Part shown: in pieces, positions 17,893 through 26,552 of the stretch
Numbering within the stretch: the first letter of the stretch is position 1
How the letters are laid out: each line of letters opens with the position of its first letter
DNA from: Nocardia colli
GTDB lineage: Bacteria > Actinomycetota > Actinomycetes > Mycobacteriales > Mycobacteriaceae
DNA: 64,000 nucleotides
Assembly (NCBI RefSeq): GCF_008704205.1
Contig: NZ_VXLC01000010.1
Coordinates: 124,001 to 188,000 of the forward strand
Direction of reading: 5' to 3'
Made by a program: the position numbers and the translations under genes
Notes under the pieces: model-generated
What the model saw: the letters and a program-made list of their open reading frames with translations, nothing else
Databases searched by the model: none
Told to the model about the DNA's origin: nothing

Positions 17893-18423
17893 GTGCCCTT
17901 TCATGCGTTCGTGGACGAGTCGATTCGACGAGATCGCTACATCTTGTGCGCAGTGCTGATCCCGGTGGCGGAACTAGCTGCCGCTCGAGCACTGGCCCGG
18001 AGCTTTTGCCTGCCGGGCCATCGCCGATGGCACTTTTGGCATGAGTCCGTCCAGCGGCAGCGGAAGATCCTCGCCTCGCTGCGTCATTTGCGGGGCATGC
18101 AGATCAGGGTTTTCGAGGGTCGAGGACGCGAGGTGACGGTACGTCACGAGTGCTTGGCCGCGTTGGTGATCGATTTGCTCGAGCTCCGGGCTGGTCGCCT
18201 CGTCATCGAATCTCGCGAAAGTCAGGACGGAAGGGATCGCAGCACTGTTGCCGGCGTTCTGGCCAAGATGTCGGGAGACCTGCCATACGTTCATCTACCA
18301 CCGCATAATGAGCCAGCTCTATGGTGGCCCGATGCGGTCGCCTGGTCCTTCGGTGCCGGAGGGACATGGAAGTCGTCCGTGACACCGTTCATCCACACGG
18401 TCAAGGACGTGGGAGCCTGCTAA
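17893..18423 (+). CDS. DUF3800-like protein
   Basis: A 176-aa soluble protein whose first residues FHAFVDESIRRDRYILCAVLIP match the N-terminal acidic motif of the DUF3800 family, thought to have an RNase H-like fold. A late WPDAVAWSFGAGG stretch matches the conserved second acidic region. The GTG at 17893 follows TATCGT with a 6-bp spacer. Related genes often occur in mobile or variable DNA and its biochemical activity is not established. It ends right before the hairpin array at 18434. Confidence 0.7.
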   Translation: MPFHAFVDESIRRDRYILCAVLIPVAELAAARALARSFCLPGHRRWHFWHESVQRQRKILASLRHLRGMQIRVFEGRGREVTVRHECLAALVIDLLELRAGRLVIESRESQDGRDRSTVAGVLAKMSGDLPYVHLPPHNEPALWWPDAVAWSFGAGGTWKSSVTPFIHTVKDVGAC

Positions 18424-18433
18424 AAGCGCGAAA

Positions 18434-18722
18434 CCCGACTGCTGGACATCCATCCAGGAGTCGGGCTCACTTCTTCCAGCTAGTGCCGGGAGCTGGTTTC
18501 GATGATACTGCACCGGTTGCTTGACGGCTATGGAATTGCGCGGCTGGAAGGTGATGTCGACACAGGAGACTCCGGCCGGCGCGGAGCCCGGATGCTGGTC
18601 GTCCGGCCAGGACCCGGGTCCACTTCCTCCGGCTACGGCCGGAAGCGAGGCGCGGTACCGGCTTCCCACCGTCCGGTGACGAGCCGGGCCCACTTCTCCC
18701 GGCTAGTGCCAGGAGCTGGGAG
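18434..18722. repeat. Intergenic array of three diverged paired-hairpin units
   Basis: The interval holds three units, each made of a larger hairpin, a (C/T)CACTTC(T/C) link and a smaller hairpin. Unit 1: CCCGACT/AGTCGGG with CTGGA/TCCAG (18434-18465), then CCAGCT/AGCTGG (18476-18496). Unit 2: CCCGG/CCGGG with CTGG/CCAG (18587-18618), then a GCCGG-type hairpin to about 18645. Unit 3: CCGGCT/AGCCGG with CACCG/CGGTG (18658-18687), then CTCCC..GGGAG (18696-18722). Units 1 and 3 share GGCTAGTGCC-like loops. No credible gene lies here. The array could be a transcribed structured RNA or decayed palindromic repeats. Confidence 0.55.
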
Positions 18723-18792
18723 CCAGTATGGGCCGGTCGGTTCGGTGGCGGTATCGAATTTCTGGGCGGGGCGGCGGGCTAGGGTTTCGGGC

Positions 18793-19215
18793 GTGAATCC
18801 GTACACGATTTTTGCCGACATTGTTGCTGGGCGGGCTGCGGCCAGTCGGGTGTATGAGGACGATGATGTGTTGGCGTTCATGGATATTCGGCCGATGACG
18901 CCGGGGCATGTGCTGGTGGTGCCGAAGGTGGCGGCGCGGAGTTTGGCGGAGTTGGATCCGGTGGTCGGGGGGAAGCTGTTTCAGGTGGGGCAGCGGGTGG
19001 CGGCGGCGTTGCGGGTGAGTGAGGTCGGGTGTGACGGGGTGAATTTCTTTCTGGCCGACGGGGTGACGGCGGGGCAGGAGGTGTTCCATGTGCATCTGCA
19101 TGTGATTCCGCGGACGCCGGGGGACGGGTTCGGGTTGCGGGGGCGGCCGACGAGTCCGCGGCGGGCGGATCTGGATTATCTGGCCGGGTCGATTCGGGGT
19201 GCGCTGGGCCGCTGA
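18793..19215 (+). CDS. HIT-family protein
   Basis: A 140-aa histidine-triad protein: NPYTIFADIVAGRAAASRV, MTPGHVLVVPK, and the triad VFHVHLHVIPR near residue 100. These enzymes hydrolyse AMP-linked compounds. GTG at 18793 follows TAGGGT with a 7-bp spacer (leaderless pattern). Codons end mostly in G or T rather than C, unlike the surrounding genes, so the coding strand is very G-rich. It is a second HIT protein in the window, different from that at 9934. Confidence 0.9.
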   Translation: MNPYTIFADIVAGRAAASRVYEDDDVLAFMDIRPMTPGHVLVVPKVAARSLAELDPVVGGKLFQVGQRVAAALRVSEVGCDGVNFFLADGVTAGQEVFHVHLHVIPRTPGDGFGLRGRPTSPRRADLDYLAGSIRGALGR

Positions 19216-19351
19216 GTGGCGGTTTCGGCGGTAGGCGGGTTGTGTACCGGATAGTTTGCTGAATAAGAGCCGGAGAGCAACGTCACTTCCGCAATAATTC
19301 GTGGTGAGTTACCTTTGAAAGCCGTTGTGATGCGGTGATGGAGGTGTGACC

Positions 19352-20311
19352 ATGCGTCGAACACCAGTTGCTGTGGCAGTGCTGACGATGGCGCTCGCGG
19401 TGGTGGGCCCCGCGGTCGTCGGACCCGCGACGGCCTCGGCCGCGCAGATCGAGCGGGTGGACAACCTGACCCCGACGCGTGCCGCGGTGTTCATCGATTC
19501 ACCCGCGATGGGCCGGACGGTGCAGGTTCAGGTGCTGCATCCGGCGGGCGGCGGCGCGCGACCCGCGTACTACCTGCTCGACGGGCTCGACCCCGGCACC
19601 AGCCAGAGCACCTGGACCAACGCCACCGACGCGGAGCGGTTCTTCGCGGGTGCGAATGTCAATGTGGTGCTGCCGGTCGGCGGCGAGGCCAGCTACTACA
19701 CCGACTGGCAGCAGGACGACCCGCAACTCGGCCACTACCGGTGGGAGACGTTCCTGACCGAGGAACTGCCGCCGCTGATCGACGCCCGGTTCAACGGCAA
19801 CGGCGTCAACGCGATCGGCGGACTCTCGATGGGCGGCAACGCGGCCTTCATCCTGGCCGCCCGCAATCCGTGGCTGTACCGCGCCGTCGCCGGCTACAGC
19901 GCCTGCCCCGACACCGGTCTGGCGATGGGCGCGGTGATGTTCTCGATCGCCAACCGCGGCGGCAACCCGATCAACATGTGGGGTCCTCCGGGCAGCCCGG
20001 CTTGGGCCGAGCACGATCCGGCGCTGCTGGCAGAACGCTTGCGCGGCAAGACGATCTATCTGTCCAGCGGCACCGGCATTCCCGGCCCGCACGAGACGGA
20101 GATCAAACCCCAACTGGCGGAGAACATCTTCCTCGGCGGCCCGGTCGAGTTCGGCGTCAACGCCTGCGTCGTCTCGTTCGAGCAGCGCCTGCGGGGGCTG
20201 GGCATCCCGGCCCGAGTCGACTACAGCGCCACCGGAACTCACTCCTGGTCCTATTGGCAGGACACGCTGCACGCGTCCTGGCCGACCATCGCACCGGCCA
20301 TCGGAGCTTGA
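19352..20311 (+). CDS. Mycolyltransferase/esterase of the antigen 85 family
   Basis: Secreted enzyme, 319 aa, that by family moves mycolic acids from trehalose monomycolate onto trehalose or arabinogalactan. A signal peptide ends in ATASA. The fold follows antigen 85: VQVLHPAGGGARPAYYLLDG, NVVLPVGGEASYYTDWQ, the nucleophile elbow GGLSMGGNAA, INMWGPPGSPAW, and the catalytic histidine in TGTHSWSYWQD. The ATG at 19352 has GGAGGT 6 nt upstream. It is convergent with the response regulator gene. Confidence 0.92.
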   Translation: MRRTPVAVAVLTMALAVVGPAVVGPATASAAQIERVDNLTPTRAAVFIDSPAMGRTVQVQVLHPAGGGARPAYYLLDGLDPGTSQSTWTNATDAERFFAGANVNVVLPVGGEASYYTDWQQDDPQLGHYRWETFLTEELPPLIDARFNGNGVNAIGGLSMGGNAAFILAARNPWLYRAVAGYSACPDTGLAMGAVMFSIANRGGNPINMWGPPGSPAWAEHDPALLAERLRGKTIYLSSGTGIPGPHETEIKPQLAENIFLGGPVEFGVNACVVSFEQRLRGLGIPARVDYSATGTHSWSYWQDTLHASWPTIAPAIGA

Positions 20312-20337
20312 ATCCATAACGGGCACAGCGAGATCAG

Positions 20338-21003
20338 CTAGTTGTGCCCCGCAGTAAGCACGACAATCGCGATCTGGACCCGGTTTTCGGCATCGAGCTT
20401 GGTGAGCAGCCTGCTGGTATAGGACTTCACGGTGGCGACGCTGAGGTGCATCTCCTTGGCGATATCGGAATTGGCCAGCCCACGGCCGATCGCCTCGGCG
20501 ATATCGCGCTCCCGCTCGGTCAGCGTGGTGAGCGCGGCGCGGGCCTGTTCCCGGGCCGCGTCCTGCGCGCTCGGCCCGGCGGTGGCGACCGAGATCAGTT
20601 GCGCGGTAACGCTCGGCGAGAGCATCGGCCGCCCCGCCGCCACCTGCTTGACCGCGGCGACGATATCCCCGGGCGGGGTGTCCTTGAGCAGGAATCCGTG
20701 CGCGCCGATGCGCAGCGCCCGCAACACCATGTCGTCGGCGTCGAAGGTAGTCAGCACCATCACCCTGGGCGGGTCGGCCCAGCTGAGCAGTTCGCGGGTG
20801 GCGTCGAGCCCGTCGCGCACCGGCATCCGGATGTCCATCAGCACGATGTCGGGGGATCGCTCGGCGATCACGGCCAGCGCTTGTTCGCCGTTGGCCGCCT
20901 CGCCGACCAGTTCCAGCTCGGGATCGCCGCCGAGAATCATGGTCAGCGCCGAACGAGCCAGCGGCTCGTCGTCGACCACGACCACGCGGACGCGTGCGGT
21001 CAT
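20338..21003 (-). CDS. NarL/LuxR-family response regulator
   Basis: A 221-aa regulator: receiver domain VRVVVVDDEPLARSALTMIL, phosphoacceptor in IVLMDIRMPVRDG, then the LuxR-type helix-turn-helix LTERERDIAEAIGRGLAN with DIAKEMHLSVATVKSYTSRL. It is the output of the kinase encoded immediately upstream; the ATG at 21003 overlaps the kinase stop in an ATGA. Targets unknown. Confidence 0.93.
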   Translation of the reverse strand: MTARVRVVVVDDEPLARSALTMILGGDPELELVGEAANGEQALAVIAERSPDIVLMDIRMPVRDGLDATRELLSWADPPRVMVLTTFDADDMVLRALRIGAHGFLLKDTPPGDIVAAVKQVAAGRPMLSPSVTAQLISVATAGPSAQDAAREQARAALTTLTERERDIAEAIGRGLANSDIAKEMHLSVATVKSYTSRLLTKLDAENRVQIAIVVLTAGHN

Positions 21004-22205
21004 CTGTCGCTCGTCGCGACGACGGCGGGCCACGGCAGCACGGCCCGCAGCCGGAAGCCACCGCTCGAATCGGGGCCGTAATCCAGTGTGCCGCCGACTA
21101 GTTCGGCCCGTTCGGCGAGTCCGAGCAGACCGTAACCGGAGGACGGCAGCGCGAGTCCCGGCTGCCGCGGCGCGGAGTTGCCGACGTCGACGATCAGATC
21201 CTGCCCCGGCCCGCCATCGATCCGCACCCGGACCGCGGCGCCGGGAGAGTGCTTGCGCGCGTTGGTCAGTCCCTCCTGGGCGATGCGATACGCCGTGCGC
21301 GCGCTGGTCGCGGGAAGATCGTCGGTGGTCGTGTCGGTGATCGACACGTCCATCCCCGCCGAGCGCGCCTCGTCGACCAGCCGGGCGAGATCGGCCAGCG
21401 TCGGCTGCGGCGGTTCCGGGGTGGCGGTGAGCGAATCGTCGCTGGTGCGCAGCACTCCCAGCACCTCGCGCAGTTCCTGCAACGCCAGATGCGCGTTCTC
21501 GGCGATGGTCTTCGCCGTCGCGGCGGTCTGCTCCCTGGTCAGGTCGGTGCGGAAACCGAGCGCCCCGGCGTGCATCGCCACCACCGAGATCCGGTGCGCC
21601 AGTACGTCGTGCATCTCCCGCGCGATCCGATTGCGTTCCAGCAGCCGCGCCTCGGCCGCCCGCGCGTGCTGTTCCCGCTCGGCGGTCTCCGCGCGAGAGC
21701 GCAACGACCACACCAGATCTCGCCGCGCACCCACCGCGAAGCCGATCGCGACGATGGTGGCGATGGCGGCCGTGAGCACCGCGGTGTCGATCCAATAGGG
21801 CTGCAACGCAGTCTCTTTCGGATAGATCACGCTGTCCGTGAGCAGCCCGGTGCCGATGCTGACGATGGCCAGCGCGGCGGTCTCGGCGTAGCGCCGCCGG
21901 GTGGCCAGCGAACACAGCACCAGCGCCGCCGCCCCGTTGGCGGTGACCGAGGCGGTGGACGCGACCGTCACGATCGCCGCGATGGCCACCGGATACCGCC
22001 GCCGCAGCAGCGTGAGCAGCATGCACGCCACCCCGAGCAGCGGATCCCCGACCTGGAACCAGATCAGCAGCGCACCGTCGATCGGCGCCATCTCGCCCTT
22101 GGTGGACGACCACGCCAGCAGGCCGATGAGGATCACCGCCACCATCCGCCAGGCGTGCGACCACGGCCGAAGCGGTGGCGCCGACGAGAGCGGATCGGTG
22201 GACAT
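21000..22205 (-). CDS. NarL-type sensor histidine kinase
   Basis: A 401-aa membrane kinase. Five or so hydrophobic segments occupy residues about 18-165, with short loops, so there is little external sensor. The dimerisation box is LLERNRIAREMHDVLAHRISVVAMHAG (phosphohistidine in REMHD) typical of HisKA_3, and the ATPase domain ends with GYGLLGLAERAELVGG. Start ATG 22205; an open frame upstream has no domain content. It signals to the coupled regulator at 20338. Systems of this design in actinomycetes often respond to envelope or antibiotic stress, which is inference only. Confidence 0.92.
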   Translation of the reverse strand: MSTDPLSSAPPLRPWSHAWRMVAVILIGLLAWSSTKGEMAPIDGALLIWFQVGDPLLGVACMLLTLLRRRYPVAIAAIVTVASTASVTANGAAALVLCSLATRRRYAETAALAIVSIGTGLLTDSVIYPKETALQPYWIDTAVLTAAIATIVAIGFAVGARRDLVWSLRSRAETAEREQHARAAEARLLERNRIAREMHDVLAHRISVVAMHAGALGFRTDLTREQTAATAKTIAENAHLALQELREVLGVLRTSDDSLTATPEPPQPTLADLARLVDEARSAGMDVSITDTTTDDLPATSARTAYRIAQEGLTNARKHSPGAAVRVRIDGGPGQDLIVDVGNSAPRQPGLALPSSGYGLLGLAERAELVGGTLDYGPDSSGGFRLRAVLPWPAVVATSDR

Positions 22206-22371
22206 GACGCGACTGTAAGTGCCCGCGGACGGCCCGCGCATCGGCCTGCAGGGCGAAATCGGATCTACCAAAGGATGAACTGCTCGCCGACCGACGGCCG
22301 ATGCGCGATGACCTGCCCCGGGACAACCATGAGATACGTCGCCACCGGACATGTCGGAAATGGAGAGTGTG

Positions 22372-22605
22372 ATGGGCAAGAACGCGTGGATCGGATTGCA
22401 GATCGTCGGCATGGTCGTAATGGTCGCGTCGGCCCAGGCCGTCATCCGTTTGCTCATCGATCACCGCAAATCCCAGGTGTGGGGCCTGCTCGACTGGGTG
22501 CCGGGCGGCTGGGGCGGCCAGCTCGCGGTGCTGCTGGTGCTGGCCACGGCCGGCGGAGTGCTCGCCGAACGGTCGAACAACAGGGTCAAGCTGCTCGAAG
22601 CCTGA
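22372..22605 (+). CDS. Small two-helix membrane protein
   Basis: A 77-aa protein with two hydrophobic stretches (IGLQIVGMVVMVASAQAV and GGQLAVLLVLATAGGVLAE) and a central loop DHRKSQVWGLLDWVPGG. The ATG at 22372 has GGAG 6 nt upstream; ATG 22351 is an alternative. It is divergent from the two-component kinase gene 170 bp away, so it may be a target or partner of that system; the family is not known to me. Confidence 0.72.
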   Translation: MGKNAWIGLQIVGMVVMVASAQAVIRLLIDHRKSQVWGLLDWVPGGWGGQLAVLLVLATAGGVLAERSNNRVKLLEA

Positions 22606-22637
22606 ACCCTGATGCTCGGCTGCGGGTAAACCCCGAA

Positions 22638-23726
22638 TCAGTGGGACGCAACGGTGGCAGGCTCCCAGTGCGGGTAGTCGCTGTACCCCTCGGCGGTACG
22701 CCCGTAGAGCAGGTGCTCGCGGATCGGGGCCAGCGGCAGGTCGTGGGCGATGCGGTGGACCAGATCCGGGTTCGAGATGAACTGCCGGCCGAACGACACC
22801 AGGTCGGCCACGCCGGATCGAAGCACGCTCTCGGCCGCCTCCGCCGTTGTCGCCTCCCGGTTTTCACCGACATTGGCGATGAGCGTGCCGTGCCAGCGTG
22901 GCCGCAGATCGGCCAGCGCGGAGTAGGTGTCGTTGTCGGTCAGGTGCAGGTAGGCCAGGCCGCGACCGTCGAGTTCGGTGACCAGCGCGCGATAGAGCGG
23001 CGCCGGGTCCGCTTCGAACATGTTGAACTGCGGATTGCCGGGGGACAGCCGGATGCCGGTGCGCTGCGCGCCGATCTCCGCGGCCACGGCGTCGACCACG
23101 GCCAGCGGCAACCGCATCCGGTTCTCGATCGATCCGCCGAATTCGTCGGTGCGCAGGTTGGTGTTGTCGGCCAGGAACTGATGCACGAAATAGCTGTTGG
23201 CACCGTGGATTTCGACCCCGTCGAAGCCCGCGGCGATGGCGTTGCGCGCGGCCCTGGCATGATGCTCGACGGCCTCGTGGATATCGGCTCGGTCGAGTGC
23301 CGCCGGCGTGATCGGGTCGCCCTTGCCGCCCGCGATCAGGTGCACCCGATCCTCGTCCAGCACCGCGGACGGACCGGCCGGCCAGGAGCCGTCGATCCGG
23401 GCCTGCGGGTGTCCTTTGCGCCCGCCGTGCATCAGCTGCGCGAAGATGCGCCCGCCGTTCGCGTGCACGGCCTCGGTAACTCTCCGCCACGCCTGGACAT
23501 GCTGTTCGGTTTGCAGCCCGGGCACCCAGGCCTCGCTCTGCCCGGTCGAATGCGGCCAGATGCCCTCGGTCACGATCAGCCCGGCCGCCGCCCGCTGGGC
23601 GTAGTAGTCGGCGACATCACTGGTCGGCGAGCCGTCCGGCAGCGAACGCAGCCGGGTCATCGGCGACATGACGATGCGGTTGGGCAGGGTGCGGGCGGAA
23701 TTGCGGTATTCGGTCAGCAGCAACAT
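22638..23726 (-). CDS. Old-yellow-enzyme-type FMN ene-reductase
   Basis: A 362-aa TIM-barrel flavoprotein that reduces activated alkenes with NADPH. Family landmarks: LPNRIVMSPMTRLRS (FMN site), AQLMHGGRKGHP, the active-site pair in GVEIHGANSYFVHQFL, the LRTDEFGGSIENRMR phosphate loop and VSFGRQFISNPDL. ATG at 23726 lies only 6 bp after a TACGGT -10 box, so the transcript is probably leaderless. Divergent from a MerR gene with an operator in its 19-bp promoter spacer, so it is most likely induced by an electrophile or metal sensed by that regulator. Confidence 0.92.
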   Translation of the reverse strand: MLLLTEYRNSARTLPNRIVMSPMTRLRSLPDGSPTSDVADYYAQRAAAGLIVTEGIWPHSTGQSEAWVPGLQTEQHVQAWRRVTEAVHANGGRIFAQLMHGGRKGHPQARIDGSWPAGPSAVLDEDRVHLIAGGKGDPITPAALDRADIHEAVEHHARAARNAIAAGFDGVEIHGANSYFVHQFLADNTNLRTDEFGGSIENRMRLPLAVVDAVAAEIGAQRTGIRLSPGNPQFNMFEADPAPLYRALVTELDGRGLAYLHLTDNDTYSALADLRPRWHGTLIANVGENREATTAEAAESVLRSGVADLVSFGRQFISNPDLVHRIAHDLPLAPIREHLLYGRTAEGYSDYPHWEPATVASH

Positions 23727-23732
23727 TCCTGT

Positions 23733-23763
23733 ACCGTAAAACCTGACATCAATGTCAGGTCAA
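23733..23763 (-). promoter_or_regulatory. MerR-type promoter/operator of the ene-reductase gene
   Basis: On the minus strand TTGACC and TACGGT are separated by 19 bp, the long spacer characteristic of MerR-activated promoters. The spacer is filled by the palindrome ACCTGACAT-CA-ATGTCAGGT (23741-23760). The start codon follows 6 bp after the -10 box. Confidence 0.8.
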
Positions 23764-23773
23764 GGAGCGATTT

Positions 23774-24157
23774 GTGCGCATCGGTGAACTGGCCGAGCGG
23801 ACCGGCGTGAGCGTCCGGTCGCTGCGGTATTACGAGACCAAGGGCCTGCTCGGCTCGGAGCGGACCTCCGGCGGGCAACGCGAGTACCCGGAGGCCGCGG
23901 TGGATCGGGTCCGGCGCATCCAGGAGATGTTCGCCGCCGGCCTGCACAGCGACACCGTCGGCGAGCTGCTGCCTTGCATCCACGACGTGGACGGCACGCC
24001 GAACGCGGCCGCCACGCCGTTCCTGGTGGAGCGGCTCACCGGCGAGCGCGAGCGGATCGAGCAGGCCATGCGCGACCTGCAACGCACCCACGACGTCCTC
24101 GACAGCGTGATCCACGCCGCGTCCGGCGCCGTGCCGCGCCCGGAAGGCAAGGGCTAG
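23774..24157 (+). CDS. MerR-family regulator
   Basis: A 127-aa one-component regulator: MRIGELAERTGVSVRSLRYYE (winged helix), GLLGSERTSGGQREY, then a dimerisation coiled coil (LVERLTGERERIEQAMRDL). Two cysteines do not form an obvious metal site (one in LLPCIHDV), so an organic ligand is as likely as a metal. GTG at 23774 has AAGGAG 6 nt upstream. It probably twists the 19-bp-spacer promoter next door. Confidence 0.92.
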   Translation: MRIGELAERTGVSVRSLRYYETKGLLGSERTSGGQREYPEAAVDRVRRIQEMFAAGLHSDTVGELLPCIHDVDGTPNAAATPFLVERLTGERERIEQAMRDLQRTHDVLDSVIHAASGAVPRPEGKG

Positions 24158-24246
24158 ACCGGATTCGGCGAGGTGCGGCAGCTCGAGCAGGGGTGTTGCC
24201 GGGTCCTGGCGGGACGGCAGGGGTCCGCGCCGCTACGGTGGAGCCC

Positions 24247-26421
24247 ATGGCTCTCGACAGCGGTACCGGAACGATCTCAGACCTCGACGGGGTGACGGCG
24301 CCGATCGCCAAGACGGTGCCCACCGAACGCGTGCATCACGGCGATGTGTTCGTCGACGAGTACGAGTGGCTGCGGGACAAAGAGAACCCCGAGGTCATCG
24401 CGCACCTAGAGGCGGAGAACGCCTATACCGAGGCGCAGACCGCGCATCTGGCCGGGCTGCGCGACTCGATCTTCGACGAGATCAAGGGCCGTACCCAGGA
24501 GACGGACCTGTCCGTGCCGACCCGGATGGGCGACTACTGGTACTACTCGCGCAGCTTCGAGGGCAAGCAGTACGGCGTGCACTGCCGCTGTCCGATCGCG
24601 GCCGACGCCGAGGGCATCGACGCCTGGACGCCGCCGCAGCTGGAGGCCGGCACCGAGGTGCCCGGCGAGCAGATCCTGCTGGACAGCAACGTGGTAGCCG
24701 AGGGCCACGACTTCTTCGCGCTCGGCGCGTTCTCGCTCAGCCACGACGGCAACCTGCTCGCCTACTCCGTGGACACGGTCGGCGACGAGCGCTATGTGCT
24801 GCGGTTCAAGGACCTGCGCACCGGCGAGATGCTGTCCGACGCGATCGCCGAGACCGCGCCCGGCGCGACCTGGTCGCTGGACGGCACGCACGTCTTCTAC
24901 CAAACGGTGGACGAGTCCTGGCGGCCCGACACCGTGTGGCGGCACCGTCTCGGCGCCCCGACCGCCGGCGACGTGAAGGTGTTCCACGAGCCGGACGAGC
25001 GCTACTGGGTGAGCATCACCTCGACCCGCTCGGAGAAGTACCTGATGATCTGGGTCGGTTCCAAGATCACCACCGAGGGCTGGGTGCTCGAATCCGATGA
25101 TCCCGAGGGCGAATTCCGGGTCATCCTGCCGCGCCGCGAGGGGGTCGAGTACTCGGCTGAGCACGCGGTGGTCGGCGGCGCGGATCGGTTCCTGATCCTG
25201 CACAACGACGTGGTCGACGGGGTGAAGGCGGAGAACTTCGTGCTCGCCGACGCCCCGGTCGCCGATCCGTCGGACCTGACCTTGCTGATCGAGCACCGCG
25301 ACGACGTGCGGCTCGAAGACGTCGACGCCTACTCCGATCACCTGGTGCTGAGCTACCGGCGCGAGGCGCTCACCCGGGTCGCGGTGTGGCCGCTGACCGA
25401 GAGCGGCTACGGCGAGCGACGCGAGCTGGACTTCGATCTGGAACTGTTCGCGGTCGGCGCGGGCGCCAACCCGGAGTGGGCGCAGCCGACCCTGCGCATC
25501 GGCCTGACCTCGTTCATCACCCCGGTGCAGGTGTTCGACTACGTGCCGGCCACCGGCGATCTGCTGCTGCGCAAGGAGCAGCCGGTGCTCGGCGGCTACG
25601 ACGCGAACGACTATGAGCAGCACCGGGATTGGGCGATCGCCGCGGACGGCACCCGGATCCCGATCTCGCTGGTCTGGAAGAAGGGGCTGGCGCTGGATTC
25701 GCCGAAGCCCTTGCTGCTCTACGGATATGGCTCCTACGAGGCGAGCATGGATCCGTCCTTCTCCGTCTCCCGGCTGTCGCTGCTGGATCGCGGCATGGTG
25801 TTCGCGGTCGCGCACGTGCGCGGCGGCGGCGAGATGGGCCGGCTCTGGTACGAGAACGGCAAGACGCTCACCAAGAAGAACACCTTTACCGACTTCGTCT
25901 CCTGCGCACAGCATTTGATCGAGACCGGGAAGACCTCGGCGGACCGGATGATCGCCGACGGCGGCAGCGCGGGCGGCCTGCTGATGGGCGCGGTGGCGAA
26001 CCTGGCGCCGGAGCTGTTCACCGGCATCCTGGCGAACGTCCCGTTCGTCGATCCGCTCACCTCGATCCTCGATCCGTCGCTGCCGCTGACCGTCATCGAA
26101 TGGGACGAGTGGGGTAACCCGTTGGCGGACAAGGACGTCTACGACTACATGAAGTCCTACGCCCCGTACGAGAATATCGAGGCCAAGGACTACCCGGCGA
26201 TCCTGGCGATCACCAGCCTCAACGACACCCGCGTGCTCTACGTCGAACCGGCCAAGTGGGTCGCGAAGCTGCGCGCCACCAAGACCGGCGACGCGCAGCT
26301 GCTGCTGAAGACGGAGATGAGCGCGGGCCACGGCGGGGTCAGCGGCCGGTACGAGAAGTGGAAGGAAGTCGCCTTCGAGTACGCGTGGGTGCTGGACCGG
26401 GTCGGTCTGGCCGGCGCGTAG
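24247..26421 (+). CDS. ptrB: Oligopeptidase B (S9 prolyl oligopeptidase family)
   Basis: Cytosolic serine peptidase of 724 aa that cuts short peptides after basic residues in studied members. An N-terminal segment (VHHGDVFVDEYEWLRDKENP) leads into a beta-propeller, followed by the hydrolase domain with LLLYGYGSYEASM, VAHVRGGGEMGR, the active serine in ADGGSAGGLLMG, and the histidine in MSAGHGGVSGRYEKW. ATG at 24247 follows TACGGT with a 7-bp spacer. In M. tuberculosis the corresponding gene is annotated as two pieces (ptrBa/ptrBb); here it is a single intact frame. Confidence 0.94.
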   Translation: MALDSGTGTISDLDGVTAPIAKTVPTERVHHGDVFVDEYEWLRDKENPEVIAHLEAENAYTEAQTAHLAGLRDSIFDEIKGRTQETDLSVPTRMGDYWYYSRSFEGKQYGVHCRCPIAADAEGIDAWTPPQLEAGTEVPGEQILLDSNVVAEGHDFFALGAFSLSHDGNLLAYSVDTVGDERYVLRFKDLRTGEMLSDAIAETAPGATWSLDGTHVFYQTVDESWRPDTVWRHRLGAPTAGDVKVFHEPDERYWVSITSTRSEKYLMIWVGSKITTEGWVLESDDPEGEFRVILPRREGVEYSAEHAVVGGADRFLILHNDVVDGVKAENFVLADAPVADPSDLTLLIEHRDDVRLEDVDAYSDHLVLSYRREALTRVAVWPLTESGYGERRELDFDLELFAVGAGANPEWAQPTLRIGLTSFITPVQVFDYVPATGDLLLRKEQPVLGGYDANDYEQHRDWAIAADGTRIPISLVWKKGLALDSPKPLLLYGYGSYEASMDPSFSVSRLSLLDRGMVFAVAHVRGGGEMGRLWYENGKTLTKKNTFTDFVSCAQHLIETGKTSADRMIADGGSAGGLLMGAVANLAPELFTGILANVPFVDPLTSILDPSLPLTVIEWDEWGNPLADKDVYDYMKSYAPYENIEAKDYPAILAITSLNDTRVLYVEPAKWVAKLRATKTGDAQLLLKTEMSAGHGGVSGRYEKWKEVAFEYAWVLDRVGLAGA

Positions 26422-26552
26422 TCCGCGGACGGGAGGCCGGTTTCCGCTGGCCGGCCTCTTCGGGATCTGCGGCGAGAACGTGTGTCAAGGTGTTCGTCGC
26501 CTGGTCATCCGGCCTGCACGCCCAGTACATCTGCCCCTGGCACCGTTGATTC

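Noticed and set aside
18319..18693. Minus-strand open frame of 124 codons with internal repeats
   Set aside because: The repeats in its translation simply mirror the intergenic hairpin units; no ribosome site and no family.
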